Assembly: GCF_028858725.1 (NCBI RefSeq)
Contig: NC_084759.1
Coordinates: 90,330,889-90,394,888, forward strand
DNA length: 64,000 bases
Source: Colius striatus
Lineage: Eukaryota > Chordata > Aves > Coliiformes > Coliidae
Direction: 5' to 3'
In this document: positions 25,301 through 36,580 of the stretch, piece after piece
Position numbering within the stretch: position 1 is the stretch's first letter
Layout of the letters: the number at the start of each line of letters is the position of its first letter
Notes under the pieces: generated by a model
Seen by the model: the letters and a program-made list of their open reading frames with translations, nothing else
What the model was told of the DNA's origin: nothing
Databases searched by the model: none
Translations under genes and position numbers: made by a program

Positions 25301-28300
25301 GAAGACTGGGTGCGTTTTTCACCATGCAATCTTGTGAACACTGATTGATTTAACTACTTTATGCCACTATACGCAATTCACAACTGTAGCATTATCTGAG
25401 CACCTTTTGAAAAATTGCCTCTGTACTAGAGTGCATCCAGATGGAAAACTTTCTTATTGAACTCCCAGAGAATGCCAGAACCTCATCTTCTTAGAAATGT
25501 TACGGACATCCAAGAGCCAAAAGCCAGACTGGGTTACCATCTATTACAGAGACCACTGATTTTTGTGCTACCTTCTTTTAGAACATAGAACTACTTCATT
25601 TTAAGCATATCTGAAAGGAAGAAAGTAAAACACAAATATCATTACACCACCTTAAACTTGTTTGACCGATTCAGGGCAGAAATGTATTTTTAAGGATCAG
25701 ATTTTTGAACCCTAGCAAGTGTTACCAAGGCCGTTTAGAACTTCCTCCTCACCTTTGGTGTTAAGCACTCCTTCATTTTCCTGTTTATCCTCTTCAGACA
25801 CATCCTCCTCATCACTGTTGCTACCCAGTTCTTTCATGAGGTCCTCAATGGCGTAGGGAGACTGATCCACAATCATCTCAAAGATACCAGTGACTATGGC
25901 ATGCAGCACACATCGACTGCATTACAAGAAAGCAAGGATGAGAGTGGAAAGGTAGAAGTCTACACATCTTCCCTCTCACATTAAATAAAATGGAAATTTG
26001 AGGGATGCTGGGAAAATGAGTAAGACTGAAGAAAGTGGAAGAGCATCCAGCTCTCCAGATGAGGAAAGTGAACTTGCTTTAATCCAGATAGTGTCCTGTC
26101 AACATTCTCCTTCTCAATTTCACTGTTTATATTACACTGCAATAACAAAGAACTGAACCAGCTCAGCTACTCTATGCACGTTTAAAAAAATAACCAAACG
26201 TTTTTAAAAAAATAAATAACCAAACAGAACCAACAGAGGCTGATACAGTTCTTATAAATCCATAATTAGCTACAGCTTTGATAAACACAAGTTATCCTCC
26301 AACCACTGGGCACATTGTTAGTACAATATCTCTCTTTCCCTACATTCTGAAGCTATACTATCAGTCGCCTTCAATCCATTTATTACCACGTGGAGTGATG
26401 TATGCAGAAATTCTTAATTCCTAAAACCATATTTATATATTTAAACTTACTCCTTTGATTTGGCAGCAATTTTGCAGAAAGGTTCAATGAACTTGAGATT
26501 TTGGTCGGCTGTGAGCTGCATGATTACAAAGAAAAAAAATAATTAGTAAATATTTTATGTGTAAACTCAAAATCCCTGGACATTTGGTGTCGGGTGATCT
26601 TCTTTAAGAAGTCAGTCTTTAAACATAGTGTCTAATTCCATCTGGCAGGAGTATCCAGGGACTTTTTGTTACCACTGCTACCATTAACTTTCAGATATTC
26701 CCTGAAATCATTATAAAAAGGCCAACTGCTTTGCAGACTTTTAAGTTACCGAGTACAGAAATGTAACTAAGTTTCTTATTTTAGATACGGAAACATAAGG
26801 CAGAGAAAAAAATGTTGCTGTGCTCCTTCACAAAGCAGGTCTGTAGCAGACACAAGTAAGATCTGGGTTTCTCTTAACTGAACTGCTTGGACCAAAGCAC
26901 TGTCAGTAGTACTAAAGATCAAAATCTCCTTAAATGCAATTTATGAGCATCATCTGTAAATTCAAACAGTCTAGGGGACTAATTCCTCAGGCTTCCTGTG
27001 AGTGGCTTAGCCATGAGATGAGGTTTTGTGACTGTGGAGCTGCAGAAATTATTTGGACTCCAAGTGCAGACACTTCTCTTGTGCAGACATCTTCTCTCTT
27101 GGAATCCAGAATCACAAAAGCTGCAGGCAGGATTGCTTTCAACACTGATTGCAAAAATACAAATGGAAAATTGCTAACAGTTCCATCCTTTGCAGGGAGA
27201 TGTATCAGATGCCAGAAACAAGAGGAGGTCAATGGGCAGAAGCCTGGAAAGAGGTGCTGAACAGCAGGCAGCTCGCCTCAGTGGAGTAACCCGAGACAGA
27301 AGTTCAGCAGAGACAGCTGCAGTAACAGGCTTTCAGTTGCTGCAAAGCTCTGCATCACTGTAACATCCAAGAAAATCAAGGGCAACTGAAACAGCAGTAT
27401 AGAGCAGAGAAAGGCAGACGTCACCAGCAAGGTGAACAACTGGATGTAGAGGGTAAATTGCTCAATGCACAGGCAGCAATATTTGATGCTAGCAACAAGC
27501 AAATATTAGACAACGTTGAAAAGCTCACTTTCTTCCTCTATTTAGGTGTTACACAATCAGCCAAGGGCAGGTGTTGTGTCAGTTTGTCATAAAGGAAAAA
27601 CTGGCAAGCATGTTCACACAAGGGAAAAGATATTAAATCCTTTGTATTGAAATCAACAAAGGAGAATGGTAGAATTTTTCTATCTCTATTGCCAACCTCA
27701 ATTTGAAGAGGCATAACGGTACCCAGGAACTTGAAATTGTTATATTCTTACTGTCTACATTAAGACATAAAAGTAAATGCATAAATTGTAGTAGTTTTCT
27801 TCACGCTTATCAAAGTTGCAATGCTACATTTAAAATTGTTAAAAGATACATAATCTCAAATTTTTTTCTTCTACAATGCTCTATGCTGTACTTAACATTA
27901 ATCCTGAAGAAAATGACAACATGTTTTCTAACCTCCTTTGCACCAACTTTAGCCAATTCATCCAGATAGATATCAATGAAATGTAACTTTATGCCAATGG
28001 GAGCATTGCTGTCTGGGTCCATAACTTCCTTCATTAGCAGCTGCAGGAATAGTTCAATTAGACTGGAAAAAAGAAAAGAAAAAAAAATTGCTCATATTTT
28101 ACTTGCTCTGAAAACAAACTCTAGACACTCAGTTTTACCAGGCCTTTAAGACAGTTATCTAATACTCATAAGAAATAAATCCACTGATCAATTTTCTCAT
28201 CTTAAAGGAAAATCACTGTTTCAATATCCACATCTTAGTTTGGACTGAATGCCATATGATTGATGGCTAGGAGGAGGCATTCTGCCACTTGAGCAGGGCA

Positions 28301-31300
28301 TTCAGAGACACAGCTGTCGCATTCATCCGTCCTTGATGGTAACACCTTCCATTTCATGAGACTTTTTTTTTTTTGGTGGGACATCAAAGGTTTAAATTTA
28401 ATACGGATCCTTCTCAAACTCATTTTAACTGTGTAGACTTTGCCTTTGTTACAGCATGTTATGCCCTGTTTCTTAAAGCAAAACAACTACACCAAAGAAC
28501 AGACTGAGGACTAAGCTAGGCATAAAAAAATCATCATCCCAATAGCTCAAGCCAGCAGTGATCGAGCTATGTACAAGTAGGACTGTGGCTCTGTTCAGTT
28601 ACTGACTTTTGGAGTACTAACAAACACTGCTGGAGTGACAGACTAAAAGAGCCATGCTGTCTTTTCTGCATTTAAGCAGTATTTAGGACTTTTTAATTAA
28701 TTTTGTTCTGAGGCCAATTCTTGGTATCTTTCAGGAAAGTGAAGCTTTGTATATTCCACACCTTTTTGTGTGACATTTTGTGTGTCTTGCAATTTTGCCC
28801 AAAACAAACATTTTCAGTTCCAAAGATAAGTTAAAGCACTCCAAAATCGTAAAGATTATTTCAGTTTTACTTTAACATTCCCTTCTTCAAAAGCATTTTT
28901 AAAGAAAAGACAAATGGGACACATGTGAGGCAACTTCTAGGCTCTACCTAGGAGAGAATGGCAGCTCTTGAGCTCCCTCACCCTGCAAAGGAAGGAATCA
29001 TGACCTCTTCCCACATGCCTACTCTGCTGGTGAAGCTGGAAAAAGTGAGGCCTATGATCTCTTGTCAGAGATTTGTTTGGGTGACCATGCCTCTGTCCTA
29101 GGGGAAGAAGGGCTTCAGCTTTATCAAACCTCATCCCACACTTTCTGTTTCCATCAAGAAGCATTTTCACCTCTTCAAGCTGTGGGCATTTACAAATGCA
29201 AAATTAAGATAGAACAGAGGGGACTCCTTTCTATTTCTACAAAAATATATGCATTCCACATTTCACAAGGCAAGGGAAAAAGATAGCCTTAAGACTTAGG
29301 TTATCAAGCACTTTTAATTAAAAGACTTAAATTTCTTCATCAGTTTAAACACAGAGAAAGCTTAGAAGTGGCACAAGAGTTCTAGACAGAGCAAAATAAC
29401 CACAATTAGTTACCTTTTGATAGAATATAGAAGAAATACAAACAAACCCACTTATGTATGCAAAAGCCAGGAAGCCAGTTTACAATTAAGGAGTTCTGTC
29501 TTATCAAGATAAAAGTCTCCATGATTAAATACAGTAAAAGTTTTTAAAAAAGGCCACAGTCAATCAGATAAACAAACAAACAAAATCCCTTTCTGTATTT
29601 TCCTGGATATATGTTCCGTGTCTAACCTCTCTGCAGGTGGTACTCCATTGATATCTCTCCTCTCTAAATCAGTCAGATCTAACAAGTGCCATGAAAAATT
29701 GAGAGCCCTCAGACTTCACAACTCCTTGGAATACCACAGGACAAGCTTCTCTGTTCAGGTTTTACATTTTCACTGTGAGGATGATGGAGCAGTGGCACAG
29801 GCTGTCCAGAGGGGTTGTGGAGTCTCCCTCCTTGGAGGTCTTCAAGACCTGGCTGGACATGTTCCTATGTGACCTTATCTACGTGACCCTGCTTCTGCAG
29901 GGGCTTGCACTAGATGATCTCTAAAGGTCCCTTCCAACCCCTACCATTCTATGATTCTATGATAAGCACACTTTCTCAAATCTGTGAAACATGCACTAAA
30001 TGGCTTAGGTGAACATCAGAGTTACGGATTGTAGTGAGTATTTAACTTCATTAAGCGCGATAACTAACTTTGTTTCTAAACTACATATCATAAGTGATCT
30101 GGAGAATAAACAGGACTTCACGACAGTGTCATCTACAGAGAAAAGGGATCAATTAAATTCAAATATATTTGAGAAAGGTAAATTGGGCAACTTCCTTATC
30201 ATGCAATTACATTCAGAAACCTGCTTACCTTTCATCCCATTCACTTCTCTTCAGCACTTCAAAAGATTGCTTCAACATCACACGCATCAGCTGTGAAGTA
30301 CAGAAGTTGTTATGCGTGTTCATGAGAACAGACAAAGGAGTTACGTGACTGTAATATAGACTTCTTAGTAAACCTCCTCATAGCACAACAAAGTGCAAAG
30401 CTTGCTCATATGAACGCTCTGACAGACTTTATAAGACGCTGTGAAGTTTGAAAGTTTTATACCGCAAGCCCAGAAAAATCCATGACCATTTCTACTACAG
30501 CGCTTTCTCTTGCTCCACCACTCCAAATTCTTCATTAAGCACTGACAAATCTTAAAAAATTCCATAGCTTAGACAGGAAACAATAATATAGGACAGACAA
30601 TAATGATTTCATTTACTTGAAACTTGCACTAAGAGACAGCAATATGTAAAACAGACACATTAAACTGTTACATTAAACTGAAATGTCTGCTTTCTGTTAA
30701 CATGAAGAAACAAAAGCCAGCAGTGAATGTGCCTGCAATTAACTACTTTCAAAGAAAAAGATTAATGTGATTCTGCTCTTTACAAAGGTAAAGGTCTTCT
30801 GAGATTCTTCTCTTACCAATTTTACTCTTTGTTTTAATATAGTGCTTCCTATGGAAAGAATTCTGACAGCTGGAGGTACTACAGTGGATACTTTACTGGT
30901 GGAAAGCTGGGGTTCTAGTGACCACTACTTTATACAGAGTCAAAAAAGGGTCTTTACATAGTATGATCTAAATAACTGATGTTGATGCAGTGTCCTCTGA
31001 CACAGTGTTTATGTTCTGTATAGAAATTGATGAGAAACATCACTATATTATAAAAGAAGACAAGCAACAAAGTACTTGCAGCAGGACACAAACCACAACA
31101 GCTATTACATTTGCAGTGGTGACAGACTTTTAAAACAAGTATCTCACGCAATGCATCAAGAAGACAATCCCATGTTTTCTTTTGTGTATACATAAATACA
31201 CACTCGGACAAAGCTGCCTTCCAGCACACAACCACCACATCTTCCTTTCCAGAAAAGAGCTACAAGAGTGTTAGCATTACCATATAGTACTTATCCAGGC

Positions 31301-34300
31301 GCAGATGGTCTATCCCGTTCCATTCACGGTTCATAGTTTGCCAAAATGTCTGAATGAACAGGTTTCCTGTAAGAGAGTAAGAAAACAAATATATGCATGT
31401 CTGGCACAAGGTTTTCTTTTGCTGACCTAAAAGAATATCAAGAAATCACTTCAAAATGAGAAAGCAATGTGTTTCCCTAGGGATTTGCCTAGTCACAGGG
31501 ACAGAGCTATAGGAAGACATGCTTGAGACAGGTACAAGAATAAGCCAATTTAACTTCAGAACAACACAGGAAAAGGCACACAGCTTCTTTTGAAGACAAG
31601 TTTGTATCTATTTTGTGTTATATACACATAAGTTAAAACAAAATATTAATTCTGCACTCGTTTCTACCCAAGCAAGTTTTGGCAGTGACTGAGCACTCTG
31701 AGTTAATTTTGAATACTAGGTGCTTGCATGAACGGTTTATGAAACAAGGTTGGTTTTGAATAGGAAATATACAGAACAACTAAGTCTAAACAGAACAGCA
31801 CAGTAAGGGGATAAGTTTGCTTTGCTACCCATTCTTCAAAGTCTCACCTTTATCACACTGCACAAGCAACACTTTCCCTGCAACAATCAGAAACAAACTG
31901 TCTTGTGCTTCCCTTGATGCCATCACACACACCATACAGACAAAAGGCAAAGGGGAAACAAACAAGGCAGCACCCCTATTTGTCTGCATTTATTCTGGCA
32001 CTGTGGTAGTGGCCTCAAAACTAACAAAGATGAAAGTACTTTACAAAGCATTAGGAAATGAAATAGTACTTACGAGCCTCTGTATTCTGAATAACATGGA
32101 TAAGCTGTGAGATATTGCCTACAAGTTCCTCCTGAAAGTAGATAAATATATTTAGTATAGCATGTTTCAGAGGTTGTTCTCCTCACTAAAAACATAATAA
32201 AAAACCAGCAAGATGAGTACCATGAAATGTGTCCCAAAATGAAAAATATTCTCTTAACAGCTGCTTTAATACTGCAGTTATCCTTCTGCTGGAATTAGGT
32301 CAGTTGTAAGAGAAGATTCAAGGATATCAGGCCCTGTTCATTTTACCAGATCTCTGCAAGAATCATCTTTTTGACAGCAGATAAAATAAAATTAGGAGGA
32401 GAAAAATCCCATTTACTTGAACTAACAGATGGTGTAAAACTTTAAGGGTATTGTTTTCATATAGCATAACTGTAGGTGCTATGTGTGAAATAAACCTTGT
32501 TCATGCAAACAGATGAGTGATTTGAAAACCCAGTGAGGTCACTCAAATTCTGTACTCTAAAACCAGTATTTTTTGAAAGCAGAGAGACAATCTGGTAGGA
32601 GTCGACAAAAGTCAGTAGTAGAGATAAAGCCGATAGTAGAGAAAGTACCACCTAGCTCACAAAAGACACAGAAGTGTGAAACTCTGAAACGGAGGTAACT
32701 AAAGGTTGCAGGTATGTTGCAGTTGCAGTAAAGGGCAACCTGGTGTTACTGCTTTAGTTCCACCAAATCAATGCACTTCATAACAGTATATATTTCAGTT
32801 CTGGTTTTGGAAGGTAAACAGCTACATCTGCCACTCAGAGGCTGACACCAAACCTGAAGATGCCATTTAGGCTTCTGTTCATGTTGGTGAGATCACTGAG
32901 TTACAGTCACCCCTCCTGCACCTGCCACATACAAGCAGCAGGGGAAGAAAAAAACCAGGAGACTAAAACTCATTAAAGTAATTTTCACCCTTCTAACTTA
33001 GTATGTCTCCATTGTGTATTTTAGAAGAGATCCACATAAGCGAGTATAAAGTTACTATACCTGTAGCAGAGGTTTATCCTGCATCCATACACAATAGAAC
33101 AGGCCTTTCCATATTTTCAGCAGTTCTTCCTGGCTGAAGCCACCTATGGAACAGAAAAAGTCAAAAAGAAAATAAACCGCATTTCCACCAAAATATGTTC
33201 ATGCAGTTCCCTCTGTTCCCTGCTTTCTTCTTTGTTTTTGTTACATTCTCTTGGGTAAATGTTGGTTCTCACCGTAAGCATACTAACTGGAAGGCAACTC
33301 AGAGTAGTTCAGTGATGAACTATAAGCTTCAACCTTGTGCTGAAATAACAAAGGTTTCAAAGAAATCACAGATTAAATGAATACTAAGATATTTCTGATA
33401 AATCTCTCTGGCAGATTTTTAGCTCCAAGCCTAAAATATATTCCTAATGCGGTCATCATATCTAATTTTGCAAGAGAGATGACGTGCAAATCCTCAAACA
33501 TAACTGACACAGCTTTTTGGTGGTGTTTTGTTTTTTTACTGCCTCATTTTATCAATAGTTTTGTTCCTTACTAGGGGCTTGTTTTGATGGAAAAAACTTC
33601 TAGAAATCAACACATTTATTTTATATTAAAATATATAATTAAAGAGCCTGGGCAAATATAATGAAGACACTTTCATTAGTTAGTCCTGAGAGACAATACC
33701 ATCTGAACTTTAACAGCAAATAATATTTTCACTAAGAACGCTATAAAAACTTACATTTCAGTCAAAATCTCACCTTACAGAAGGAAAGTAATATAAAACC
33801 TTATGTCAATTAACAGTTGCTCAATAAGGTTTTAAAAACTGGATTATTCATGACATCAAATACATTTCCGGGAAGTAAAAATATAACACTATACTGTTAC
33901 ACTACTACAGGTGTTTTCAAACTATGGCCTAAGTACTCTCAAGTAATTTCAAGAAAAGTCATGTTAAAAAGGTAATCATCATCAGTGAGCTCACATTTGC
34001 TTCAAAAAGATCACTATCAATCCTTGAAAAATTTTCAGGGGTCTGCCAATCAAAAGGTCTGAGACCCAGTGCTAGATCCTTGGACCAAGTAATTGGAAAG
34101 CAATTATCACTACAGCATCATTCTCCATACAGAAGAAAAAAAAAAGTAAACATGTTACCTTGTCTATAGTCATGTTTGGTTAAAAAGAAAGGATGTAGAG
34201 ATAAGTGAAGGAAGCATGTAGAATGCTACATAAGAAGCAATGTCTGGTAATATTAACCATCAATTACAAATGTCACTTAGATTTGGCAGTAATGTTAAGG

Positions 34301-36409
34301 TTAAATCTGTATCAATTTGATTCAGTGATTTAATATTCATTATTAGAATTAACGGCATTTCTTAAGAGAATTATACACTACATACGTAGCATTAAGAAAC
34401 TGGCTTAACCTCACCAGCAGTATTAGCTCTACAGAGGCATCAGACATTGGCTTACACCCAGGGAACATGAGTGGGTTAACACTGCATGGATGCAAGACTG
34501 CTAATTAATAAATTACTTCTTAAAAAATCTGAACATAATGCCTTCTCTAAAGTCATAAGCAGTTAACCTTTATTTTAGTATTTTTGGCTTGAATAGTAAG
34601 CAAGAACAAGTAAATCTAAGAGCTCTGGAAATTAGTCTTCTACTCATTTGCATTTCACAGTAGGTTCATATTCCAACTGAAATTTCCCTGTGGTGGTTTC
34701 CTAATATTCTTAAGCATTAGCTTACCATACAACCTCTTCCCTCAGTTAGGGCACTCCTGTCCATCTGGCAAGCTACTTCCACAAACTTACAAGAATCTGC
34801 ACTTGGCAACGAGATGCACAAGAGCACTACTGAACACACAGAATCATGTCCAGCTTCAGAAGTCTCCAGACCAAAAAAAACCAAAACAGAGGCTCAGGCA
34901 GTATTTGAGAAGAATACAATATATGCTTGCTTGCTCTTATTGGTCCCTTGGCAACCTCTAGATCTGCGGTAATTGTCAGAAATTGGATAATATGCTATTT
35001 AACTCTCTGGCCTATCCCTGTAAGGCTGATTTTACACGCTCATCCCTGTGTTAAATGTGGCTAACGCGTCAAATATTATTTAGAAAGGGAAGAAACAACA
35101 TGTATTTTCCACTATCTTTGCAAGGAATTAACTTAGGCTAAATTGGCATTCTACTCAGAGTGTAGCTCTTGGAGTGCCAGGTCTAGGGTGGCCTCCTCAA
35201 AGCCAAAGGATTGTGTATGCATAAAATTCCATACCAGTTTCCCAAATGCTATGGGAAGGTTCAAGAGGTCAGACATGACCATTAGGAGTGGGCAGGGTGT
35301 ACGAGAGGCACTTTGAGGTGCAGGTAGCTTCAGACTGGCATGGCTAGGCACAGCCTGTCTCCAGAGACAGCATGAAGTGTGTATGTACTGGACTCTGGGT
35401 TTGAAGGTGGCAGTACACAGCTTGAAGTAGTATAATGAACTTTGTTGGAAAACATCTTTTCGATACCACAAATGCAGAGGTAACGGTAATGGAGAATTGA
35501 CTGTAATTATACAAACACTGAAACTCTCCTGAGCTTTCCTCAACTTCCTCCAGTGCTCCAGACTATCATCCATGGAAACAGGCAACCACCACCTCATCAG
35601 GAAGCATAGCAGAAAGTACAACTACATGCTCTATATAGAAGAGTGGGTTCAGTCTGAGTCAGCTCAGTGCATTTGCTTCCAATTTCTGGGAATATGCATG
35701 TAAGTGATACAGTTCCGACCTTGCAAATGTTTAACGCCGCTAGCAAGCCTCTCTCCAAGCCAAGCAGATCCTCCCCGAGTCCTCCAGTCCGCGGGGCCGG
35801 TGTCGTTCTCCGGCCGGACCGCGGGGAAACGTGATCGGGGAGGATCCGAGAGGCTTCTCTGAGGGCTGCGGGCTGCGCGCTCGGCGCTTGCGGCGTTACT
35901 GAAGCAAATACCTTCTGTAATGAAATACAGGCGTAAAACATTAAAAACACCACCCCGTCAATCACATAAATCAACCAACGCCCCTTCCCCCCCAAAAAAA
36001 AGACTCCGTCGGTGGCAACCCCGCGGTGACGACCGGGTCGGGGAAGAGAGACGGGCCCCGGCTGCCGCCACACGTGCTCCACTGCCCCGCCAGCCGGCCG
36101 AGGCCGCCGCGTCACCCGCGCCCCACCGCTGACGGCACCGGCAACAGCCTCGGCCAAGGACCCTGCCCCAGCCCCCACCACTGTGGCCCCCGTTGGCGCT
36201 ACCGCCCCCAGGCCGAGCCGCACTGGACCACGCCACGCCGTGTCGTGCCGCCCCGCCCCAGCGTGCCGGGCCCTACCGTCCGGTCGCTGAGTCCGGAGGT
36301 TGATGTACCCCCGCAGCTTTTTCAGCGCGCGGTCCCGGATGCGCTTCTCGTTAGCGGCCAGCCGCTGCGCGAACTGGATCTCGGGCGGCTGCACGGCGGC
36401 AGGAGCCAT
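16179..36409 (-). CDS. RRP1B: RRP1B, ribosomal RNA processing 1 homolog B: complete spliced CDS, 16 coding exons
   Basis: Join of exons (high to low) 36409-36277, 33143-33061, 32131-32074, 31366-31281, 30290-30229, 28062-27933, 26515-26451, 25916-25753, 25210-25113, 24305-24208, 23736-23717, 23301-23176, 22405-21657, 18698-18552, 17537-17471, 16369-16179. All introns are GT-AG, the phases join without a break, and the total is 2,277 nt (758 codons with stop), essentially the human RRP1B length. Residues about 10-210 form the Nop52/RRP1 domain ([46 protein letters not shown]). Then come acidic linkers, a long Lys/Ser-rich disordered part (about 375-624), a PP1-docking KVTF (684-687) and the conserved tail [12 protein letters not shown]. 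Known family role: nucleolar pre-60S rRNA processing, PP1 beta/gamma targeting to the nucleolus, chromatin and transcription cofactor. The tail and the HSF2BP neighbour favour RRP1B over its paralogue RRP1. Confidence 0.96.
17471..17537 (-). CDS. RRP1B: RRP1B coding exon 15 with the PP1-docking motif (residues 674-696)
   Basis: Encodes [20 protein letters not shown] then TA. KVTF at residues 684-687 fits the RVxF consensus by which RRP1B is known to bind PP1 beta/gamma. Acceptor TTTCTAG|ATGAAC, donor TGCCG|GTGAGT, one base into the Glu codon completed by exon 16. Confidence 0.95.
17986..18277 (-). mobile_element. CR1 LINE 3' fragment in RRP1B intron 14
   Basis: Plus strand starts AGAATCACAGAATG (complement of the CR1 tail) and carries CTCCCTGGGCAGCCTGTGCC. 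About 0.29 kb, sense strand minus, the same orientation as RRP1B. Confidence 0.9.
18552..18698 (-). CDS. RRP1B: RRP1B coding exon 14 (residues 625-673)
   Basis: Encodes [20 protein letters not shown] then [20 protein letters not shown], matching human SDFVKFDTPFLPKPLFFRRAKSST. Acceptor TTTATAG|GAAAGC, donor ATGCAG|GTAATG, both phase 0. The true reading frame has no ATG-started ORF here, so ORF callers miss it. Confidence 0.94.
21024..21122 (+). mobile_element. CR1 LINE 3'-end fragment in RRP1B intron 13
   Basis: Contains GACCCTGCTTCTGCAGGAGG, GGACTAGATGATCTCTAA and CCATTCTATGATTCT, the CR1 3' end. Short 5'-truncated copy, antisense to RRP1B. Confidence 0.9.
21657..22405 (-). CDS. RRP1B: RRP1B coding exon 13, long disordered Lys/Ser-rich exon (residues 375-624)
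   Basis: 749 nt open throughout. It holds at least three basic clusters: [14 protein letters not shown] near the start, [17 protein letters not shown] in the middle and [18 protein letters not shown] near the end. The last two match human KRKLGVVPVNG and PSQKTASLKKRKKM in order. The rest is low-complexity Ser/Thr/Glu/Lys, expected to be disordered and fast-evolving. Acceptor TTGGGACAG|ATTTAG, donor AAAGGG|GTATGT, phase 0. Confidence 0.94.
23176..23301 (-). CDS. RRP1B: RRP1B coding exon 12 (residues 333-375)
   Basis: Encodes [20 protein letters not shown] then [20 protein letters not shown]. It has an acidic patch directly followed by a basic one, typical of the RRP1B linker and likely nuclear or nucleolar targeting. 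Acceptor CTCAACAG|GAATCT, donor GTAAAAG|GTAAGA, phase 1. Confidence 0.92.
23717..23736 (-). CDS. RRP1B: RRP1B coding exon 11, 20-nt microexon (residues 326-333)
   Basis: A 20-nt exon encodes FEDLEQ plus split codons at both ends, equivalent to human FQDLSEG. It has a clean acceptor (CTCTTCAG|GTTTGA) and donor (ACAAG|GTAAGG). Without it, exons 10 and 12 cannot be joined in frame (20 nt is not a multiple of 3), so it is required for the full-length protein. Confidence 0.92.
24208..24305 (-). CDS. RRP1B: RRP1B coding exon 10 (residues 294-326)
   Basis: Encodes [20 protein letters not shown] then [13 protein letters not shown], matching human FDYKAVADRLLEMTSRKNTPHFNRKRLSKLIKK. Acceptor CCAACAG|TTTGAT; donor CAAAAA|GTGAGT, ending two bases into a Lys codon. 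Confidence 0.95.
25113..25210 (-). CDS. RRP1B: RRP1B coding exon 9 (residues 261-293, acidic linker)
   Basis: Encodes a Ser/Asp/Glu-rich linker ([20 protein letters not shown]) leading into the FDYKAVAE block. Primary conservation is low, but flanking phases (in phase 1, out phase 0) and both splice sites (GTAATAG|CAGACA and TTCAG|GTTTGT) fit exactly. Confidence 0.88.
25753..25916 (-). CDS. RRP1B: RRP1B coding exon 8 (residues 206-261)
   Basis: Encodes [20 protein letters not shown] then an acidic run with [17 protein letters not shown]. The IF-x-x-IVDQSP block closes the Nop52 domain; the acidic linker begins here. Acceptor ATGCAG|T, donor CAAAG|GTGAGG, phase 1. Confidence 0.93.
26451..26515 (-). 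CDS. RRP1B: RRP1B coding exon 7 (residues 185-206)
   Basis: Encodes [20 protein letters not shown] then KD, equivalent to human [21 protein letters not shown]. Acceptor ATGCAG|CTCACA, donor AAGGA|GTAAGT; the Asp codon is completed by exon 8. Confidence 0.94.
27933..28062 (-). CDS. RRP1B: RRP1B coding exon 6 (residues 141-184)
   Basis: Encodes [20 protein letters not shown] then [20 protein letters not shown] and [12 protein letters not shown] is a family hallmark. The acceptor is TTCCAG|T. The donor is AAGGAG|GTTAGA, unusual for its T at intron position +3, but the phase-0 join to exon 7 gives the expected [11 protein letters not shown]. Confidence 0.94.
29766..29963 (+). mobile_element. CR1 LINE 3'-end fragment in RRP1B intron 5
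   Basis: About 0.2 kb ending CCATTCTATGATTCTATGAT. It includes the CR1 sequence around GTGGAGTCTCCCTCCTTGGA and is antisense to RRP1B. The incidental ORF over it is transposon-derived. Confidence 0.92.
30229..30290 (-). CDS. RRP1B: RRP1B coding exon 5 (residues 121-141)
   Basis: Encodes [20 protein letters not shown], matching human [20 protein letters not shown]. Acceptor TTCACAG|CTGATG, donor GAAAG|GTAAG, leaving two bases of a Ser codon. Confidence 0.94.
31281..31366 (-). CDS. RRP1B: RRP1B coding exon 4 (residues 92-120)
   Basis: Encodes [20 protein letters not shown] followed by LRLDKYYM, nearly identical to the vertebrate RRP1 family core. Acceptor TTACAG|GAAACC, donor ATATG|GTAATG, phase 0 at its 3' end. 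Confidence 0.95.
32074..32131 (-). CDS. RRP1B: RRP1B coding exon 3 (residues 73-92)
   Basis: Encodes [19 protein letters not shown], corresponding to the human EELANTIAQLVHAV segment. Acceptor TTTCAG|GAGGAA. Donor GGCTC|GTAAGT, ending one base into an Arg codon completed by exon 4. Confidence 0.93.
33061..33143 (-). CDS. RRP1B: RRP1B coding exon 2 (residues 45-72)
   Basis: Encodes [20 protein letters not shown] then QDKPLLQ, the most recognisable early block of the Nop52 domain. The acceptor is CCATAG|GT; the first Gly codon is split with exon 1. The donor is CTACAG|GTATAG, phase 0. Confidence 0.95.
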
Positions 36410-36580
36410 GGCCTCTCTCCGTGCCGCCCCGTCCCGGCCGGGCCCGTTCCGTCCGCGCTGCTCCCACACGGGCGCCGCCTGATGGCGTCACCGACACGCT
36501 CATCGCCCGCCTTTGCCGTCATCGGAGGGCGGGCGCCGTGCGGTGTGAACATGAAGCGGCGTGGCCGAGATGGGTGATGG
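35740..36580 (-). promoter_or_regulatory. CpG-rich promoter zone over RRP1B exon 1
   Basis: Very GC- and CpG-dense sequence surrounds the RRP1B start and the first part of intron 1, against AT-rich flanks on the intron side. No TATA box was found at the expected place. A CRE-like GGCGTCAC lies at about 36484-36491. This fits a broad housekeeping-type promoter; transcription start sites are not visible from sequence. Confidence 0.7.
36277..36409 (-). CDS. RRP1B: RRP1B coding exon 1 (start codon, residues 1-45)
   Basis: Begins [20 protein letters not shown] and continues [20 protein letters not shown], which matches the RRP1B N-terminus. The start is set by family similarity: an in-frame ATG 20 codons upstream (36469) would add an Arg/Gly-rich leader not seen in the family. 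The donor is GACG|GTAGGG on the minus strand, phase 1. The exon lies inside a CpG-rich zone. Confidence 0.95.

Larger units (their letters stand above)
22406..27932 (-). other. RRP1B introns 6-12
   Basis: Introns 22406-23175, 23302-23716, 23737-24207, 24306-25112, 25211-25752, 25917-26450 and 26516-27932. No transposon, snoRNA-like C/D box pair or further exon was found by eye. Confidence 0.65.
28063..36276 (-). other. RRP1B introns 1-5
   Basis: Introns 28063-30228 (with one CR1 copy), 30291-31280, 31367-32073, 32132-33060 and 33144-36276. The upstream end of intron 1 is CpG-rich; the rest is AT-rich without recognised elements. Confidence 0.7.

Noticed and set aside
16179-36409. RRP1 (paralogue) as the identity of the minus-strand gene
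   Set aside because: The KVTF exon, the [12 protein letters not shown] tail, the 758-codon length and the HSF2BP neighbour all point to RRP1B.
35597-36469. A 290-codon minus-strand open frame containing RRP1B exon 1
   Set aside because: Only 36277-36409 is RRP1B; the rest reads through the GTAGGG donor into a GC-rich intron. The upstream ATG at 36469 adds an unconserved leader.
36026-36577. 183-codon plus-strand frame opposite RRP1B exon 1
   Set aside because: Antisense frame in CpG-rich DNA, Pro/Arg-rich by composition, no family features.
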